64,000 bases of DNA from Piezodorus guildinii (taxonomy: Eukaryota; Arthropoda; Insecta; Hemiptera; Pentatomidae), in NCBI GenBank assembly GCA_023052935.1, contig CM041292.1:150402939-150466938 (forward strand), written 5' to 3'. Every line of letters starts with the position of its first letter. Position 1 is the first letter of the stretch. A program made the position numbers and the translations under genes. The notes beneath the pieces are model-generated. The model made no database searches. It was not told the origin of the DNA and was given only the letters and a program-made list of their open reading frames with translations. Shown one piece after another: positions 11,766 through 23,794 of this stretch.

Positions 11766-13181
11766 GATTCGTACGGTATAGAACGCACACATATATAATA
11801 TATAATAATACATAAGAAAAAATGGATTGTTGAGTTTTGTAAAGTTTGAAGGTAAGAGAATCTTTGTATAGTCATAAGAGCTGAGGAGGTCGACAACCTT
11901 ATTGTGTTTTTTTATAGAGGCGTATTAGGCTTTATATGGGAATTTTCAAGTATTGAAATAGCGGTTGGTAACGGAAGTCGATTTAGATAGCAATGACTGT
12001 GTAACGCGTTACAAAGAAACGTAAAGATTCTGAAAGTTTTCCGAAATAATCTTAATATTGAAACTCGTCTTTTGCAATTTTTTTCGGTTTAGTTTGAAAC
12101 TTTCTCAAATTCCATTTTATTTTAAATTTTTACAAAATTTGGTTTGGATATGGCTCCGTTTTGAATATGTACATGACGATTCGGGAAAAAGAAAGAACCG
12201 TATTTTCAGTCGTTAGGATTTTTATTTTCATCAAGACACGTCAGCCTCCAGTCATTCTTCGATCAAATGTTAATGAAAGGTAATGTCCATCTCATTTATA
12301 ACAATTGACTTCATTCCCGATGTGTGTCATAACACAATATCTGCTATAGATTTACTGACGCTATTTTCCCTGGGACTTGCTGATTATCCTATGCAATCTA
12401 TACTATTTCTGATGTTTTCCTACGCTGATCACTCGATCGTTAAGAACGCATTTGACATTATATCATCGCTCCGATTCATGATACGGCCTTGATCTTGGAA
12501 AACAAAAGTCTTCCTCTCGCCTACATCAATTACCGAGCGACCTATTAACAAAAGGCCCAGGAGGGCGATCCTCAGATAACTCTCCATTGTCCTAGGGTAT
12601 CGCTGAGGAAATTCGGAAACCTGTCTTTTTGTCTTCCTCAAGACTTATAGAAAAGTCTATGCAAAATGACGCAGCTTGTATTTTGCCCTTGTAGATGTCG
12701 GTTCTGACAAAGAAGAAGATACCGGGAGGGTATCTTTATCCGGACTGTTTCATTTTTTTTTTTCTGCAAGGACGAATCTGAAATGAGAAGCAAGTTGCGT
12801 AGTCAATTCTAGTCTGGTCGAGTGTGTAGATCAAGAAGAAGCCATAGAATCACAGGAAGATTGGATATCCAACTTTTGGTTCTATGGCTTAGAGTGATTT
12901 CATGATATTACTAATTACCGAATATATAGAGGGTAGTCTTTGTTTTTAAGGTTGTTTGTTATTTTTTAGTACTAATCGTAAAGGATCAGCTCCATTTAGC
13001 TGAATTTTATGTAAGTAGTAAAACTAGATAATCTTAATATAAGTGTAGAGAATATTAAAAATCCTAGATGGAATACGTTTGTATACAATGGAGTGAAGTT
13101 AATTAGGGATATCTATAGACGTTAACTATTTCAACTAATGAATTAATACGATATAGAAATTTCATTACCGCGAATTATAAG
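11766..13181. other. no gene recognised
   Basis: Mixed-composition DNA. A minus-strand frame at 12429-12641 could start at an internal Met followed by a hydrophobic stretch (YLRIALLGLLLIGRSV), like a signal peptide, but an overlapping + frame at 12283-12492 is just as long and there is no splice context, so neither is called. Confidence 0.4.
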
Positions 13182-14300
13182 TAGGGAAGAAGTGGGATGA
13201 AAGAACCACACTTTGAAAGAGGTATTGAAATTATTTTAATAGTTTTGGAACGAATTCGGTTGGCGATTTTATTTTTAAGTGGTTGCACTGATTCCCCGTC
13301 ACCCACAAACATTTGAAAGTTCGCCATAACCAACAGACACTGCTACATCGAGTCAAAGTTTTGGGCTCTAAAAAGTAAGTAATTTACTTCATTTAAGTTG
13401 TTTTTTTAGTATTTTATTGTAAAAAAAAATAGGTAAATGGATTGTATATTGGGTTTGTACATAAATTTGGATTTGATTACCTGCATTTGAATTTCGCATA
13501 TAAAATAAAATTATACTAAGTATAATATTGCATTATGGAAAAGCCTAGTCCAATAAAAAAAAAAGAAGACATGAAAAATCGGTAATTGAAGAAGCAGTCA
13601 ATGAAGTTTTGGAAAAGGGTTAGTCCATAAGCAAAACTGCACTCGTCTTAAATATATCAAGGGCCTATTTAGCTAAAATAATTAAAAAAGCAAAGGCTAC
13701 TGATGAATTACCTTACAAACACTGTTCTAATATAGGAAATAGGCTTATTTTTACAACAAACCAGGAGATTATGCTAGCGAATTATTTAAAGGCTGCTTCT
13801 AAAATGTGCTATGGCTTAACAAGACATCATACTAAGAAGCTAGAAGCATTTGATTATGCCGTGGCCAATGATATCTGCCCAGATAAATAGAAAGAAATTG
13901 AAAATGCGAGTGATGATTGCAAAGATGTCTGATACAATTAATAGTTTTCTTAAAAGTGTCATTATTTACTACAAATGATTCGTTAGAATTCGGTTTTATT
14001 TTTATTATTGGTCAATTAATATTATTTTGAATAATTTATACTTTATAGTGCTGGCTAGCTCTTTCATAACTTCTAGTAGCTCTTTCAATACCGAATTGTT
14101 TTGAAAGAGCCAAAAGACTCATCTTTTAAAAATGAATATTTCGTTGATTTTTTTTTATAGTATTTAAGATTTTTCTCTACGGAATAACCTACTTAAGAAA
14201 ATAAAGAATAATTTTGAAAAAAAATTGCCATTTCTTTCATAAAAAGTATCAATTTTTGGTCCATTTAGTAAACTGGCTCTTTTATGTCACTTCTTCCCTA
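13182..14300 (+). mobile_element. pogo/Tigger-like DNA transposon, deletion derivative
   Basis: Left end TAGGGAAGAAGTGGGATGAA (13182 on) and right end, as reverse complement, TAGGGAAGAAGTGACATAAA (14300 back) match at 23 of 27 positions over 27 bp. Each is bounded by TA (13182-13183 and 14299-14300), the target duplication expected for the Tc1/mariner/pogo superfamily. Length is about 1.1 kb. The interior carries a decayed psq/CENP-B-type DNA-binding N terminus at 13535-13932 but no DDE domain, so it is an internally deleted, non-autonomous copy. Related GAAAGAG motifs recur just inside both ends. Confidence 0.85.
13535..13932 (+). pseudogene. pogo/Tigger transposase N-terminal domain, broken
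   Basis: After a Met-Lys-rich start and a one-base frameshift in the A10 run at 13555-13564, the frame reads EEAVNEVLEKG, a TAG at 13621, then SISKTALVLNISRAYLAK, the helix-turn-helix of the pipsqueak type (..G.S...A...I....L). Next comes RLIFTTNQEIMLANYLKAAS, then MCYGLTRHHTKKLEAFDYAV, as in the second, CENP-B-like DNA-binding half of Tigger-type transposases. Another TAG lies at 13888 and a TGA at 13930. The DDE catalytic domain that should follow is absent. It sits inside the TIR-bounded element 13182-14300. A domesticated host gene with the same domains is less likely given the stops. Confidence 0.8.
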
Positions 14301-14640
14301 TTATTATTCACCAACACATGAAACTAAAATTATTTTTTAAATACTGCTATCATAGCCTATAATGTTTCGATTTAGAGATTTCTAAAATATTATTTTCATT
14401 CAAGATGTTGGGTATGACATGAATTAATAGTCATCATTTGCCATCGACAATCTATGCAATTTCTAGATGTCCATTATGTAATCCAAAGAAATGTAGAAAA
14501 AGCAAAAGGTTCGCATAAACCAAGATTTCTATTTTAGCCCAATCGGTAGCGTTTTAAAAACCTGTTCACATTAATACAAATTAAAAGAAATATCATTTGT
14601 ATTCCAGATTGATAATTTCGGTGAAGTGAATATGCTCTAG
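14301..14640. other. no gene seen
   Basis: AT-rich flank between the pogo-like element and an S1 SINE; nothing recognised. Confidence 0.5.
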
Positions 14641-14965
14641 TTTATTTATTTGAGGTTACTTTATGCTGCTGTGGCTAATCAGAAGATGCTACTATGGGAG
14701 TCATAAATTTAGCCTGTGTAGGTTTAATTAGGGTAGGGATCTTTATCGAGTATCTGACATACAACAGGTTTGGGAACGCCATCACACCCATCTCATCCAC
14801 CCTCCGGAGTGGACGAAGACGGCATATTTATATGCCGTGCCATATGCATATATGGCAGGTTTTTCCTCCTATTAAAAAAAAAAACCTAGAGACTCCTATC
14901 TCTTGAACTCGCGACCTTGGGCATATAAGGCAGTTATGCCAGCCACTACACCGCAGGTGACCGCG
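14641..14965 (-). repeat. S1 SINE, minus strand, with internal expansion
   Basis: The minus strand starts with a head CACCTGCGGTGTAGTGGCTG and CGCGAGTTCAAGAG (B-box-like), and ends with the S1 tail, seen on + as CTTTATGCTGCTGTGGCTAA and GGGAGTCATAAATTTAGCCT. The middle contains an extra palindromic GCATATAAATATGC-like segment near 14823-14850 that is absent from the 3021 copy. Confidence 0.85.
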
Positions 14966-16717
14966 TGAATAAGGACTTCCTATGTAAGAAGTGATAAAGT
15001 TTTTTTTTTTTTTTTTTTGCAGTGATCCAGTACACTATTTCGTTCATACCTGCATTGTATATGTTTGTACTGTACACCATAAACATTAAATAGTTGTCTA
15101 CACTATGAGATCTTTCATTGCAAAGCAAAATAATATACTTAAGTTACAAGAGAAAGGAATTTAGATCTTTTGTTATATTCTGGGTTCACACATTATGAAG
15201 TTAAGTTAAATTGACGTGATACAGTCATACTTAATTGGTACTACCAAGCACTTGGCAAGTTTAGGATTCCTCTAGAAGTCACTGCTCAATGTTTCAGGTG
15301 TCCTGCAAGGTTCTAACATCACCTTATCCAATATCTAGCCACCTTATTATAGGTCATCCTACTCTCCTTGTTTGATAAAGCTTCTCTCTTATAATTTTTT
15401 CGATATTACAGACTAACCCATAAGAGCGCCATGATCAGCCCTATACCAAGAAATTCAATTCAATCAAAAAGAATCAAACAGAAATTTGTCGACATCTTTA
15501 TACAAGTCATATAGTCCCTGGTTCTTTCTTTTTTTTACTCCTGTATTTTCTTTTTCGTACAGCTCCAAAGATTTTCCGAAGCAGTTTCCTCACAAATATT
15601 AGAAGTCAGTTTTCCTCGAGCTTGAGATTGACATTTGTTGTGGATACTAAAGTTGGTTCTGAGTTATTCATTTACATCAACTATTAAATAAATTATAGAA
15701 AATTGTCTTTAATGTGTTGATGTACTCATTTCGTGCCTTTGTATTGTATTATAAAAGGGTTATAAAAGGGAAATAAAATTAATTGTTATCCTTTTTTTAT
15801 GATCATCGGTGCACGATGAAATTTAGTTATTTTTCGGAGAAGACAACTAAATAGAGGTAGAGCGTTTTTTTTTACTTTTAGAGAAAAAAATGTTTAGCAT
15901 TAGTGCACTAAAATTGTTTAAACTCTGATTTATAGTGATGAGAAACTATGTCTTAAGAAAATTACACTTCAAGAAGATAATATCTGATGAAGATCTAAGA
16001 ATACTCTGATATTTCGTATTCAATCTGAGCCTTATTACGACATAATTGTGTGCTGGGCTTATTTGCACCAGACACTGATGAGGTGGGGGTATTGTTTACT
16101 GTTTCGTATTGCAAGATGTTTATTACCGTTGAAAGACCATTCCTCTGCTACACTCCGCGAGTTATTGTTCGTCGTCTATTATGTGATCGCCTGTTCTATA
16201 GTAGAAATGAATGAATCCTTTTTAGGTCTTATCTAGTTCATCGTTTGTTGGCAGTATAATATCATTTAAGATGTGGAGGTATGTGCTAATTTTATTATTG
16301 GTTTTAAATATAAATATTTAAATTTTTCACAAAAGATTAAACAGCTTATTTCTTTTTTGAATTTTTTTATTATAAAGATTTGAAATGTATAAAAATATAT
16401 ATAGGTCGATTATATTTATTTAGAAATACAAAACAAATATTTAAATACCTTTCCGAATATTAAGAAACTAATTGTTATTTTTTATGATTTTTAATACCAT
16501 CTCAATCTTTATAAGTAACCGATTTTTAGACTATAAAAACTTTAATTCTCCACCATTACGAAACGAAATGCCCTATAGTAACAAGAAGTTCTGAAAATCC
16601 TTATGGGGTTTCCTTTTGCCTCGGTTGGGCGTACATCAGACAGGTGAAGATATTTTACTCAATGTTTGGATTTGGCGAACTGAAAATAAAAATTTTGAGG
16701 AGGTAGAATTTTTTTAC
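14966..16717. other. no gene recognised
   Basis: AT-rich DNA with a T18 tract near 15001. A GVLQGSN reading near 15295 on + resembles the LINE motif GVPQGS but has no supporting context. Confidence 0.45.
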
Positions 16718-17712
16718 TTTCACTCACCTATATATGAAATATATAGTAAGGGAAAGTATTGCGATCTTGAAAATTTTCGATTTCCAGTTTTCAACGGAAA
16801 TATACGTTTTAGGGTCCCCTGAGTCCAAATAAAAGTCCCGCAAAAAGGTGTGTCTGTGGTAAGTCCAGCGCGAAAATTTAATGTCCTTTGAAACTGAAAT
16901 TTCATATTTAAGGCAACTATACGCCCGAGATGTTACAGCAACATTTTCACCAAAATCAGCTAACCAGGAGAGCCACTTTGTACCCTGCATTTTGCACCTA
17001 TTTACGTTTTTCTCAAAAACGGCTCAAACGATGTTGATTAAACTCGCTATGTTGTTGTAAAATTGAACGGGCTTTAATATCATGTAGATTCCATTCAGAT
17101 TGGAATAGTCTGACAGTGCTTAAATGCCAATATTTTAAAATTTCTTTCTCTAAAGTACCTTTAATTTTTTAGATTTCGATATCCAACCAAAGGAGAAAAC
17201 TGCTAAGACATTTTTTTTATGCAATTTTTATTTTTTGAACTTAAGAAAAGTAATATACATGTATAATATACCGTTGGAATGCTAATAATTTTAGATAAAA
17301 TATTATCTTATACATACTATTGTAAAAGTTAACTGAGAGTTATGATAAAACAAACGGATAATAATAGAATAGATTATTTGATAAAACACATGTTTCCATT
17401 AAAATCCAATGTTAATAATTCTTCAACGATTTATTTTAGTGTTTGAAAGCTTAAGATTGTAGGGGTTATTTGTTATTCGAATGTAGAACAATTAAGGAGA
17501 TAAGAAAAATTAAAAATAAATAAGATAAAATGTTATGTCCGAAATTGTATAAGTTAATGGGGAGTGATGGGAGACTAAGTAATTGTTCTTTATACTAATT
17601 TTATTTTTAGATTAATTTATGTTTCACATCGAAACTCGATACATTTCACTTTTTTCGGCTCTTAACTCAATTTAGTAGTTCTTAAATTGATTTTAGCAAC
17701 TGAGGTAACTTA
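16718..17712 (+). repeat. F1 repeat, copy 3 (forward), with duplicated right segment
   Basis: The left end ACTTTCACTCACCTATATAT is at 16719. The blocks CTCAAAAACGGCTC (about 17012), CTTTAATATCATGTAG (about 17073) and TATAATATACCGTTGG (about 17262) follow in order. From 17520 a second stretch repeats the segment TAAGTTAATGGGGAGTGATG onward, then the right end GCAACTGAGGTAAC, cut at TTAA (17710-17713) by the piggyBac-like element. The repeated right segment suggests recombination between F1 copies. Confidence 0.85.
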
Positions 17713-18204
17713 ACCCTTTTAGTTCCGGACGACGATATACCGTACACTTGCAAAAATGTCAAAGACGATATATCGCCTCGTAATAGCGCGAGAATTATCT
17801 CTAAATAAATTCATAAATGGTCTGTTTTGATTGTAAATGATCAAATTTCGTTGAAAAAGAATTTTTAAACCGGTTTTGGACATTTTACAAATTGCATACC
17901 AGAGTGTGCTGAGTCTCTGTTCACGATGGAGCTATAAGATGGACACTTGACACTAAACACTTTTAGGTCCCCCTTTTTTTTTTTTTTTTTTAATAATTTT
18001 CTTGTTATTTTTTTATAACTTTTTATAATTATTTCCCTAGTTCTTTCGTTATATTTTACATGGTGGGTTTTAAATAAATCTATTTTTTTCAGGATGGAGT
18101 ACAACGCCAGCAGTTCAGGGTCCAACGACGAAGCTGTAGTAAATGTCGTGGAAGCCGTCTGCAATCCTTATGTTGTACCTTCTGTCGCCGAGTATTTTGC
18201 AGGT
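17710..18204 (+). mobile_element. piggyBac-like element, 5' terminal fragment
   Basis: The sequence TTAA/CCCTTTTAGTTCCGGAC at 17710 has the TTAA target and CCCTTT start of piggyBac-family termini, and interrupts F1 copy 3 exactly at its right end. Just inside are two related motifs, GACGATATACCG and GACGATATATCGCCTCG, comparable to subterminal repeats of such elements. A splice-acceptor-like T-rich tract and AG precede an ATG exon at 18094. No 3' terminus was found, so the element is truncated and its right limit is arbitrary. Confidence 0.55.
18094..18202 (+). CDS. possible first coding exon inside the piggyBac-like fragment
   Basis: The ATG at 18094 follows CTATTTTTTTCAG/G. The frame encodes about 36 residues starting MEYNASSSGSNDEAV and ending EYFAG at a donor-like GCAG/GTATGT. 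Acidic, serine-rich N termini are common in piggyBac-type proteins, but no diagnostic motif is present. A further open stretch follows an AG at about 18279 (LLRHCAFSANVLAKRR) that might be spliced to it. Function not claimed. Confidence 0.35.
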
Positions 18205-18777
18205 ATGTTACTTTATTTTTTTTACTTCATTTTTTGAATCCAATTCGTCATAAACTTTTGTCTCAATCTCCAAACAGGTTTTGAAATTTCCTTTGTTCTC
18301 CTACTGAGGCATTGTGCTTTTTCAGCAAACGTTCTTGCAAAAAGACGTGCATTTCAAGGACACCTTGACGTGCCCATGGTATTCTCGTTTAACATAAAAG
18401 GACTTTACTTAATCCTTAGCAGTCTTATATCTTTTATTATGAAAAATTTAGACATGTGACTCGAAATGACGTTTCAATGTTTAAAATTTAGATAATTCAG
18501 ATTTTTTCGAGAATCAAGCTTAGTTTCTGCATGTAATGATTCATTATTATTTGCACAGTATAACTAAGAAGAAAATAATCCTTAATATTATTAGATTACC
18601 GGGAAGTATATAAATTATTACGTTATTAGTCAAAGGTTCATTTGGGTTTTTTAGTTTGATCCCTCACGAAGTCAAACAGATTTCGATTTTTTAACTTATA
18701 CCCGACCAGAATATGGCGGCTCCTCTACTTCGCTAATTGTTTACTGTATACTTCTTAACTGATATTATTGGGTTGTA
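18205..18777. other. no gene recognised
   Basis: AT-rich DNA between the piggyBac-like fragment and a mariner relic; may include the deleted interior of the former. Confidence 0.4.
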
Positions 18778-19320
18778 AAATAAGTTCATAGCGTTTTTCA
18801 ATATTTCAATTTAATCCTCTCTGTATTTATAAAATTATGTTTACTTGGTCAATAATGTTTAAATATTCCAAAAAAAAAAAAATAGTAGAGGTGCTTTTAT
18901 GAATCAATTTTAACCGAGATTCCTTATCTTAAGTGGTTTTTTGCTCGCTGAAACTGGAAGAGAAAAAAAATTATTTTCGTCATTCAATGATTTTATATTC
19001 CCGAAAATTAAAATCCGCAGCCCAGACGGTTAACAAAATTCTTAATTAGGAGAAAGCTACGTCCGTAAGTGGTTTGCTCGGTTCCGAACTGGAAATTTTG
19101 ACTTGGATGACGCACAGTGGTTAGGTCATCCTTCAGCTGTTGATGATGACCAAATGCAAAACATTGGTTAGGAGTGGTTAACAAGCATTGGCCACAGACA
19201 AACCTCACTCTACGATATGGGAAATCGCAGAAACGCTTAACATACAATATTCACAAGAATCTGAAGTTTTTATTAAATCAGCATTAAAAAACGCTACAAA
19301 CTTAGACTAGTTTATAACCC
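18778..19320 (+). mobile_element. mariner relic with both termini
   Basis: Left terminus TTGGGTTGTAAAATAAGTTC followed by ATAGCGTTTTTC; right terminus, as reverse complement, GGGTTATAAAC then AAGTTTGTAGCGTTTTTT. The + strand encodes broken pieces of the transposase N terminus: EEKKNYFRHSMILYSRKLKS then AAQTVNKI, and after a frameshift GESYVRKWFARFRTGNFDLD then AQWLGHPS, the mariner pattern FRH..LY.F+.GK.A......I ... WF.RF..GDF.LED..R.GRPS. The catalytic domain is deleted and stops are present. Confidence 0.85.
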
Positions 19321-19366
19321 GACATATTATGTCGTAAAGAAATTGTATACAACAGTATTAGTAGTT

Positions 19367-19946
19367 CGATAAATATTAGGCTGTTTTACAAAAGAAATTC
19401 TTGGATAAATTTTTTTAAAACAATTTATTTAATCCAGTCATCGCGACGTTTCAGCCTCTAGGGCCATTATCAAGCTTCTGTAATCAATTAAAGTTTCATT
19501 GCATTTTTTATGCAAAAGAAAAAAAATGTTTCTTTTTTTTTTGAATAAATAGATCCCTTTTTCAATTGATGATGAAAAATAATATGATATTTTTGAATAC
19601 AGGTTTTTTTTTTTTAAAAATGATATTTAAAAAAAATTATGACGACGCTGCTGAAAAGCGGTGAAATAAAAGATAATTAAGATGGATATGCATGGTAGGT
19701 GACATGATTATTAAAAATAATTTATTATGTGTTGTAATTGAATTGTTGAAAATGTATAAATGCAATGAAACTTTAATTGATTACAGAAGCTTGATAATGG
19801 ACCTAGAGGCTGAAACGTCGCGATGACTGGATTAAATAAATTGTTTGAAAAAAAATATATCCAAGAATTTCTTTTTTAAAACGGCCTAATATTTATCGAA
19901 CGAATATTCAAACAAAAGAACAATTACGACAATGATGAGAAAAAAA
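19367..19946 (+). mobile_element. foldback element P1, Penelope-like architecture
   Basis: Bounded by a perfect 13-bp duplication AGTATTAGTAGTT at 19354-19366 and 19947-19959. Arms of about 150 bp (19367-19515 and about 19748-19898) are inverted copies, both carrying CGATAAATATTAGGC at the tip and a motif read outward as TTGATAATGG..CC...GGCTGAAACGTCG. A 48-bp extension (19899-19946, A-rich at its end) lies beyond the right arm only. The inner 230 bp is AT-rich and non-coding. Inverted pseudo-LTRs with a one-sided tail and a target duplication of this size are known for Penelope-like elements. No reverse transcriptase or GIY-YIG domain is present, so it would be a non-autonomous derivative. 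Confidence 0.6.
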
Positions 19947-19959
19947 AGTATTAGTAGTT

Positions 19960-21415
19960 TTGTAATTGTAAACAATTGTAACAGTGGTGAGAGACTCCAT
20001 TTACACAATTCGCTAGTTTTAACAATACCTTTTCAATTTTTAGCATAGGTACAAAAAACAATTTTTTTTTGTTTTATTAACTCATTTTTACATATGTATC
20101 GTTTGCCTTTTCGTCCTTGGCATAAACTAGTTCTGAGAAGTATAGAACTAATTCTTTATTTAACTACCGGGTAAAAGTTTTTCTTAAATGACCGGATATT
20201 GCAAATGCAAGAAATACTACTTTAGATAATGATCATTTCCATATGGAATGATGGAATGATTTGGATTCATAGTTTCTAATGTTCAATGAGCTATTAGTTT
20301 CCTTCCTCATTTATGAATTCGAAAGAATAATGATACATTAATTTCTTACAATTAGCCTGGTCGCTACTTTAATTTAAAATATAAAATGGGACGTACTGGT
20401 ATTTTTGGATAACTAATATTTTTAAAAATTAAAATTTTGATTTCAGGTAGCTAGGGCAAGGGAGGGAGGAAGATTTATTTTTAACACATCCTAGGATGTT
20501 TTTCAAAAATGAGACATAAAACTTACATTTAAAATGATATTTTTCGAAAAAATAAGGAAAGAAGGATTGTTTAAGATAAAAGAAATGTTTTTTACCCATA
20601 AATCGATGTTATTTTTCTCAAACAAATTTTTACTAAATGTATTTTTGAAAGATAATAAACAATTTATAAAAACAATTCCTCATCGTGCTGCCGAACATCT
20701 CTACTGTAAATATTTATATTATGTACTAGCTGTCCAGACAGACATTGTTTTGACATATACATTATTTATAGTGAATGTTTTGCTTGTTAAATAAAAACAA
20801 AAGGTATTCTAGGTGTGTAAGGATGGGAGCTATGACTGAAAGAGGAATAAAGCGATGTAGGCATTGACCGCTGATAAAAACAAAAAACACCAACCATTCA
20901 TTTTATGAATTCTATATATTTCATTATAGTAACGGAAATATTCATTGTTTGATCTCTTTAAAATTTTAACTTTATTTTATTTACTATTGAGATTTTTATT
21001 AGCACTGGTTTGAATCTCGATCCATATCGATAAGCAAACCTATCTATGGTTCTGGTGGTCTCTTAATGTCTGGTAGTTTTTTTGCTCACTTTTCCTAATG
21101 CACAAAAAAAGGATTCACTGTTGTAATTTGAGAAGAAAATACATTTTCATAATAATTAGTTATACACATCGCAAATAACTCCATTTTTCCTTATAATCAA
21201 AAGATAGCTAACTTACTCTATATTAAAACAGGTTTCTTTTTGTTTTAGCGTTTTTAAGACAAATACATCAACAACAATCTCTCACACTATATACACGTAA
21301 AAATCAGAGGGAGCATGAAAAAAAAAATGTAAAGAATATAATGGACCGAATTCGAAAAATAGTCTAAGCAAAACAATTCATCATATTACACAGTCATTTA
21401 AATTAAGTGGTTAGG
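19960..21415. other. no gene recognised
   Basis: AT-rich DNA, stops in all frames, no transposon motif recognised. Confidence 0.45.
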
Positions 21416-22470
21416 TGACACAAACATCTTGCCAACTTTGGAGGAACATCTTTAGTAGTCCTTGACGGCGGTTGAAGTGCCTCCATGGGTTGCTAAGGTG
21501 CTGGGGTGGCGATAGCTTGTTTATCTTGCGCTGGCAGATGATGGATCACAGGGATCATCTCCGTGTTGGGCTGGCTCAAGGTTCTTCAAGTAGTCTCAAC
21601 AGGCCTGCCCTGCGGCCTGCTCCTCTTATCTTCTGTTCTGGAGTAGACGGGTCTACAAAAGAAACACTTCACAATATCTCCGAGCTGCGCTACTGGTCTA
21701 GGTAACATTTCAGAGAAAACCCATATGTATAATGTAGTCTTCCAAATTTATTGGTGACCACTACAGGCATCCATATTTCCTTTTCCCCTCTATACATTTA
21801 TACCAGTACATGATCTCCCACGTTGTAAGATCTAAAGCAAGATTGCCTCAGTAGAGAAGTTGTTGAAGCTGGTTCCAGCCTTTTGTACGGCTTCATTAGT
21901 TCTAGTTTCGTGCGGAACTGCCGTCCTAAATATAGTTCAGCAGGCGTTTTATCGCAGCGCAGAGGGGCAATTCGGTAAAAGAACCAAATATATATTGAAT
22001 AGCGACCGGTTTCCGTTTTCATCGCCTCAAGTTTTCTTTTGATGAACTGTACATACTGTAAGTGAACAGTGCATTTTTCAGCTTGACCGTTCGTTTGAGG
22101 ATGATCTTGAGCAATCAGCCTTTGGTGGATTCCATTTGTGTCACAGAATGTCGCGGATTCCAAACTAGTAAATATCGCAGCGTTATCAGGCACTATGATC
22201 TCTGGAAGCCCATGCACTATGAAAATATCTTTGAGCATATGGAAAGTATATTTCGATGTTGGTGCCGACCTTGCGAGTCGAACTTCTGGCCATTTTCACT
22301 TTTACTATAAATATGTAATACCCATCCTTTGGTCCGGCATATTTAACGTGGACACGTTGGAAGTTGGAGATAAGCTGTTCCAATGGATGAAATAGAGCTG
22401 ATGGTGGATTATAAGTCCTGACGCAGTTTTTGACGTAAGTTTCTATGTCTCGGTCAATGTTCTTTTAATA
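21416..22470 (-). pseudogene. Ty3/gypsy-type pol remnant: integrase and C terminus
   Basis: On the minus strand, about 22465-22380 reads NIDRDIETYVKNCVRTYNP, the start of a retroviral-type integrase just after its zinc-binding region. QRVHVKYAGP follows, where the family has D (HVDYAGP), so the first catalytic Asp is replaced by Lys. A frameshift joins the open frame 22238-21798, which has the second Asp in IVPDNAAIFTS (residue 18) and the Glu in TNGQAEK (residue 54), exactly 35 residues apart as in DD35E integrases. The C-terminal end decays through stops to about 21416. RT, RNase H and LTRs were not found. Confidence 0.85.
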
Positions 22471-23330
22471 ACAGTACCTTCTGGCCAAGCTTTTCATTTT
22501 CGATGTTTTAATGTGAGTTGTGTGCCTTTGAAAATCAAACCATTTTGAAGAGAAAATTTCTCATCTTGAATTCCTTCTTTTATAGCTTTTGATAAAGATT
22601 TAGCTAATAATCTTTTCGATTTTTTTCTGCGATTCATATAGCAGATATCATTTCAGTTGATATTCGATTGATTTTTTGGTGATGTATCAAGTCGTTCTCA
22701 CTAAAGTCTGGCAATTTGACAAATACTGGTGTTCGTGGAAAATAGACATTTATATTTTTATCACCGTTCTAATGTTTGATATTGCACTGTGTTGTGAGTG
22801 CGGCCACAAACAATGTGACACGAGATTTTTATGTATTAGATTTTACCATAGCTGATTACAAAAAATATACCGAGTATTTCTTCGAAGTCTGCCTGAAATT
22901 TTACTTCTGGTCTGTAAAAAAACATACACGAGTTAATGACAAGATTTCTTTGCAGTATCCATATTATAGCGTACCAAATCTGATTTTTCCTGCCTTCTTC
23001 TTCGACCCACAGGGTCAAGGTAACTTGTCACAAGGAATTACATTCTTCCAACCCGTAAGAGAATATTTTCTAACGTAGCTATATTACTTTATTCCTCATT
23101 TTTTATCACTGGTGTTTACAAACTACAACATTTTAATATTGAGTAAATATTTTTGTTTTTAAGACGAAGGATAACTATTCAATACCAAGTATTCATAAAT
23201 TATTGAACACCTTCAAAGTGATTGTGAATAAGTGAAACTATATACAGACAAAGATAAAAAAAATGGTGTCTTTTGTTTCTTTGATTTTTTTATTGCGTTT
23301 CAAATGGTGTCTGATTTTTTTTTTTTTAAT
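22471..23330. other. no gene recognised
   Basis: Possibly further decayed gypsy sequence, but no motif is readable. The + frame 22776-23078 is aromatic-rich and overlaps a minus frame; not called. Confidence 0.4.
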
Positions 23331-23332
23331 TT

Positions 23333-23333
<1 letters not shown>

Positions 23334-23378
<45 letters not shown>
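23334..23378. repeat. (TA)n microsatellite
   Basis: Uninterrupted TA dinucleotide run. Confidence 0.95.
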
Positions 23379-23380
<2 letters not shown>

Positions 23381-23794
23381 CAGCGAAGATGAATAGGAAA
23401 ATAAACTAAATACAATTAAACCGTTTTATTTTTAAATGCATGTTTATTGTTAGAACGTGGTGTAGATATCCTGAAAAAAAGAGGTTATTTTTAGAACATT
23501 TAATCTAGATACTGTTAATGTTTTCTACAAATTAATAGAGATTACAAGAAAAGTTTAGAAAAAAAGATCAGAAAACAAACATAAAAATTATACTAAACCA
23601 AATGTAATTATTACATCAAAAAACATAATACATGTAAAACAAAATGTTACGAAGAGATGTATTTCACAAAGTTTCGGATATTCGTTAAACAATTGGACAC
23701 GTAAATCCGTTGGATGGAAAACATGGAAGTTGGAGAAACATTGTTTTAGAGCAACGCATCTCGTCAAAATATAAACAATTTATCCGAATAATTT

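Noticed and set aside
12429..12641. signal-peptide-like minus-strand frame
   Set aside because: An equally long plus frame overlaps it and there is no acceptor, donor or known motif.
15290..15330. GVLQGSN reading as a LINE reverse-transcriptase motif
   Set aside because: No other RT motif on either side in any frame.
21860..22395. four overlapping plus-strand frames
   Set aside because: Shadows of the minus-strand gypsy integrase.
22776..23078. 100-codon plus-strand frame
   Set aside because: Overlapped by a minus frame of similar length, aromatic-rich composition, no motif or splice context.
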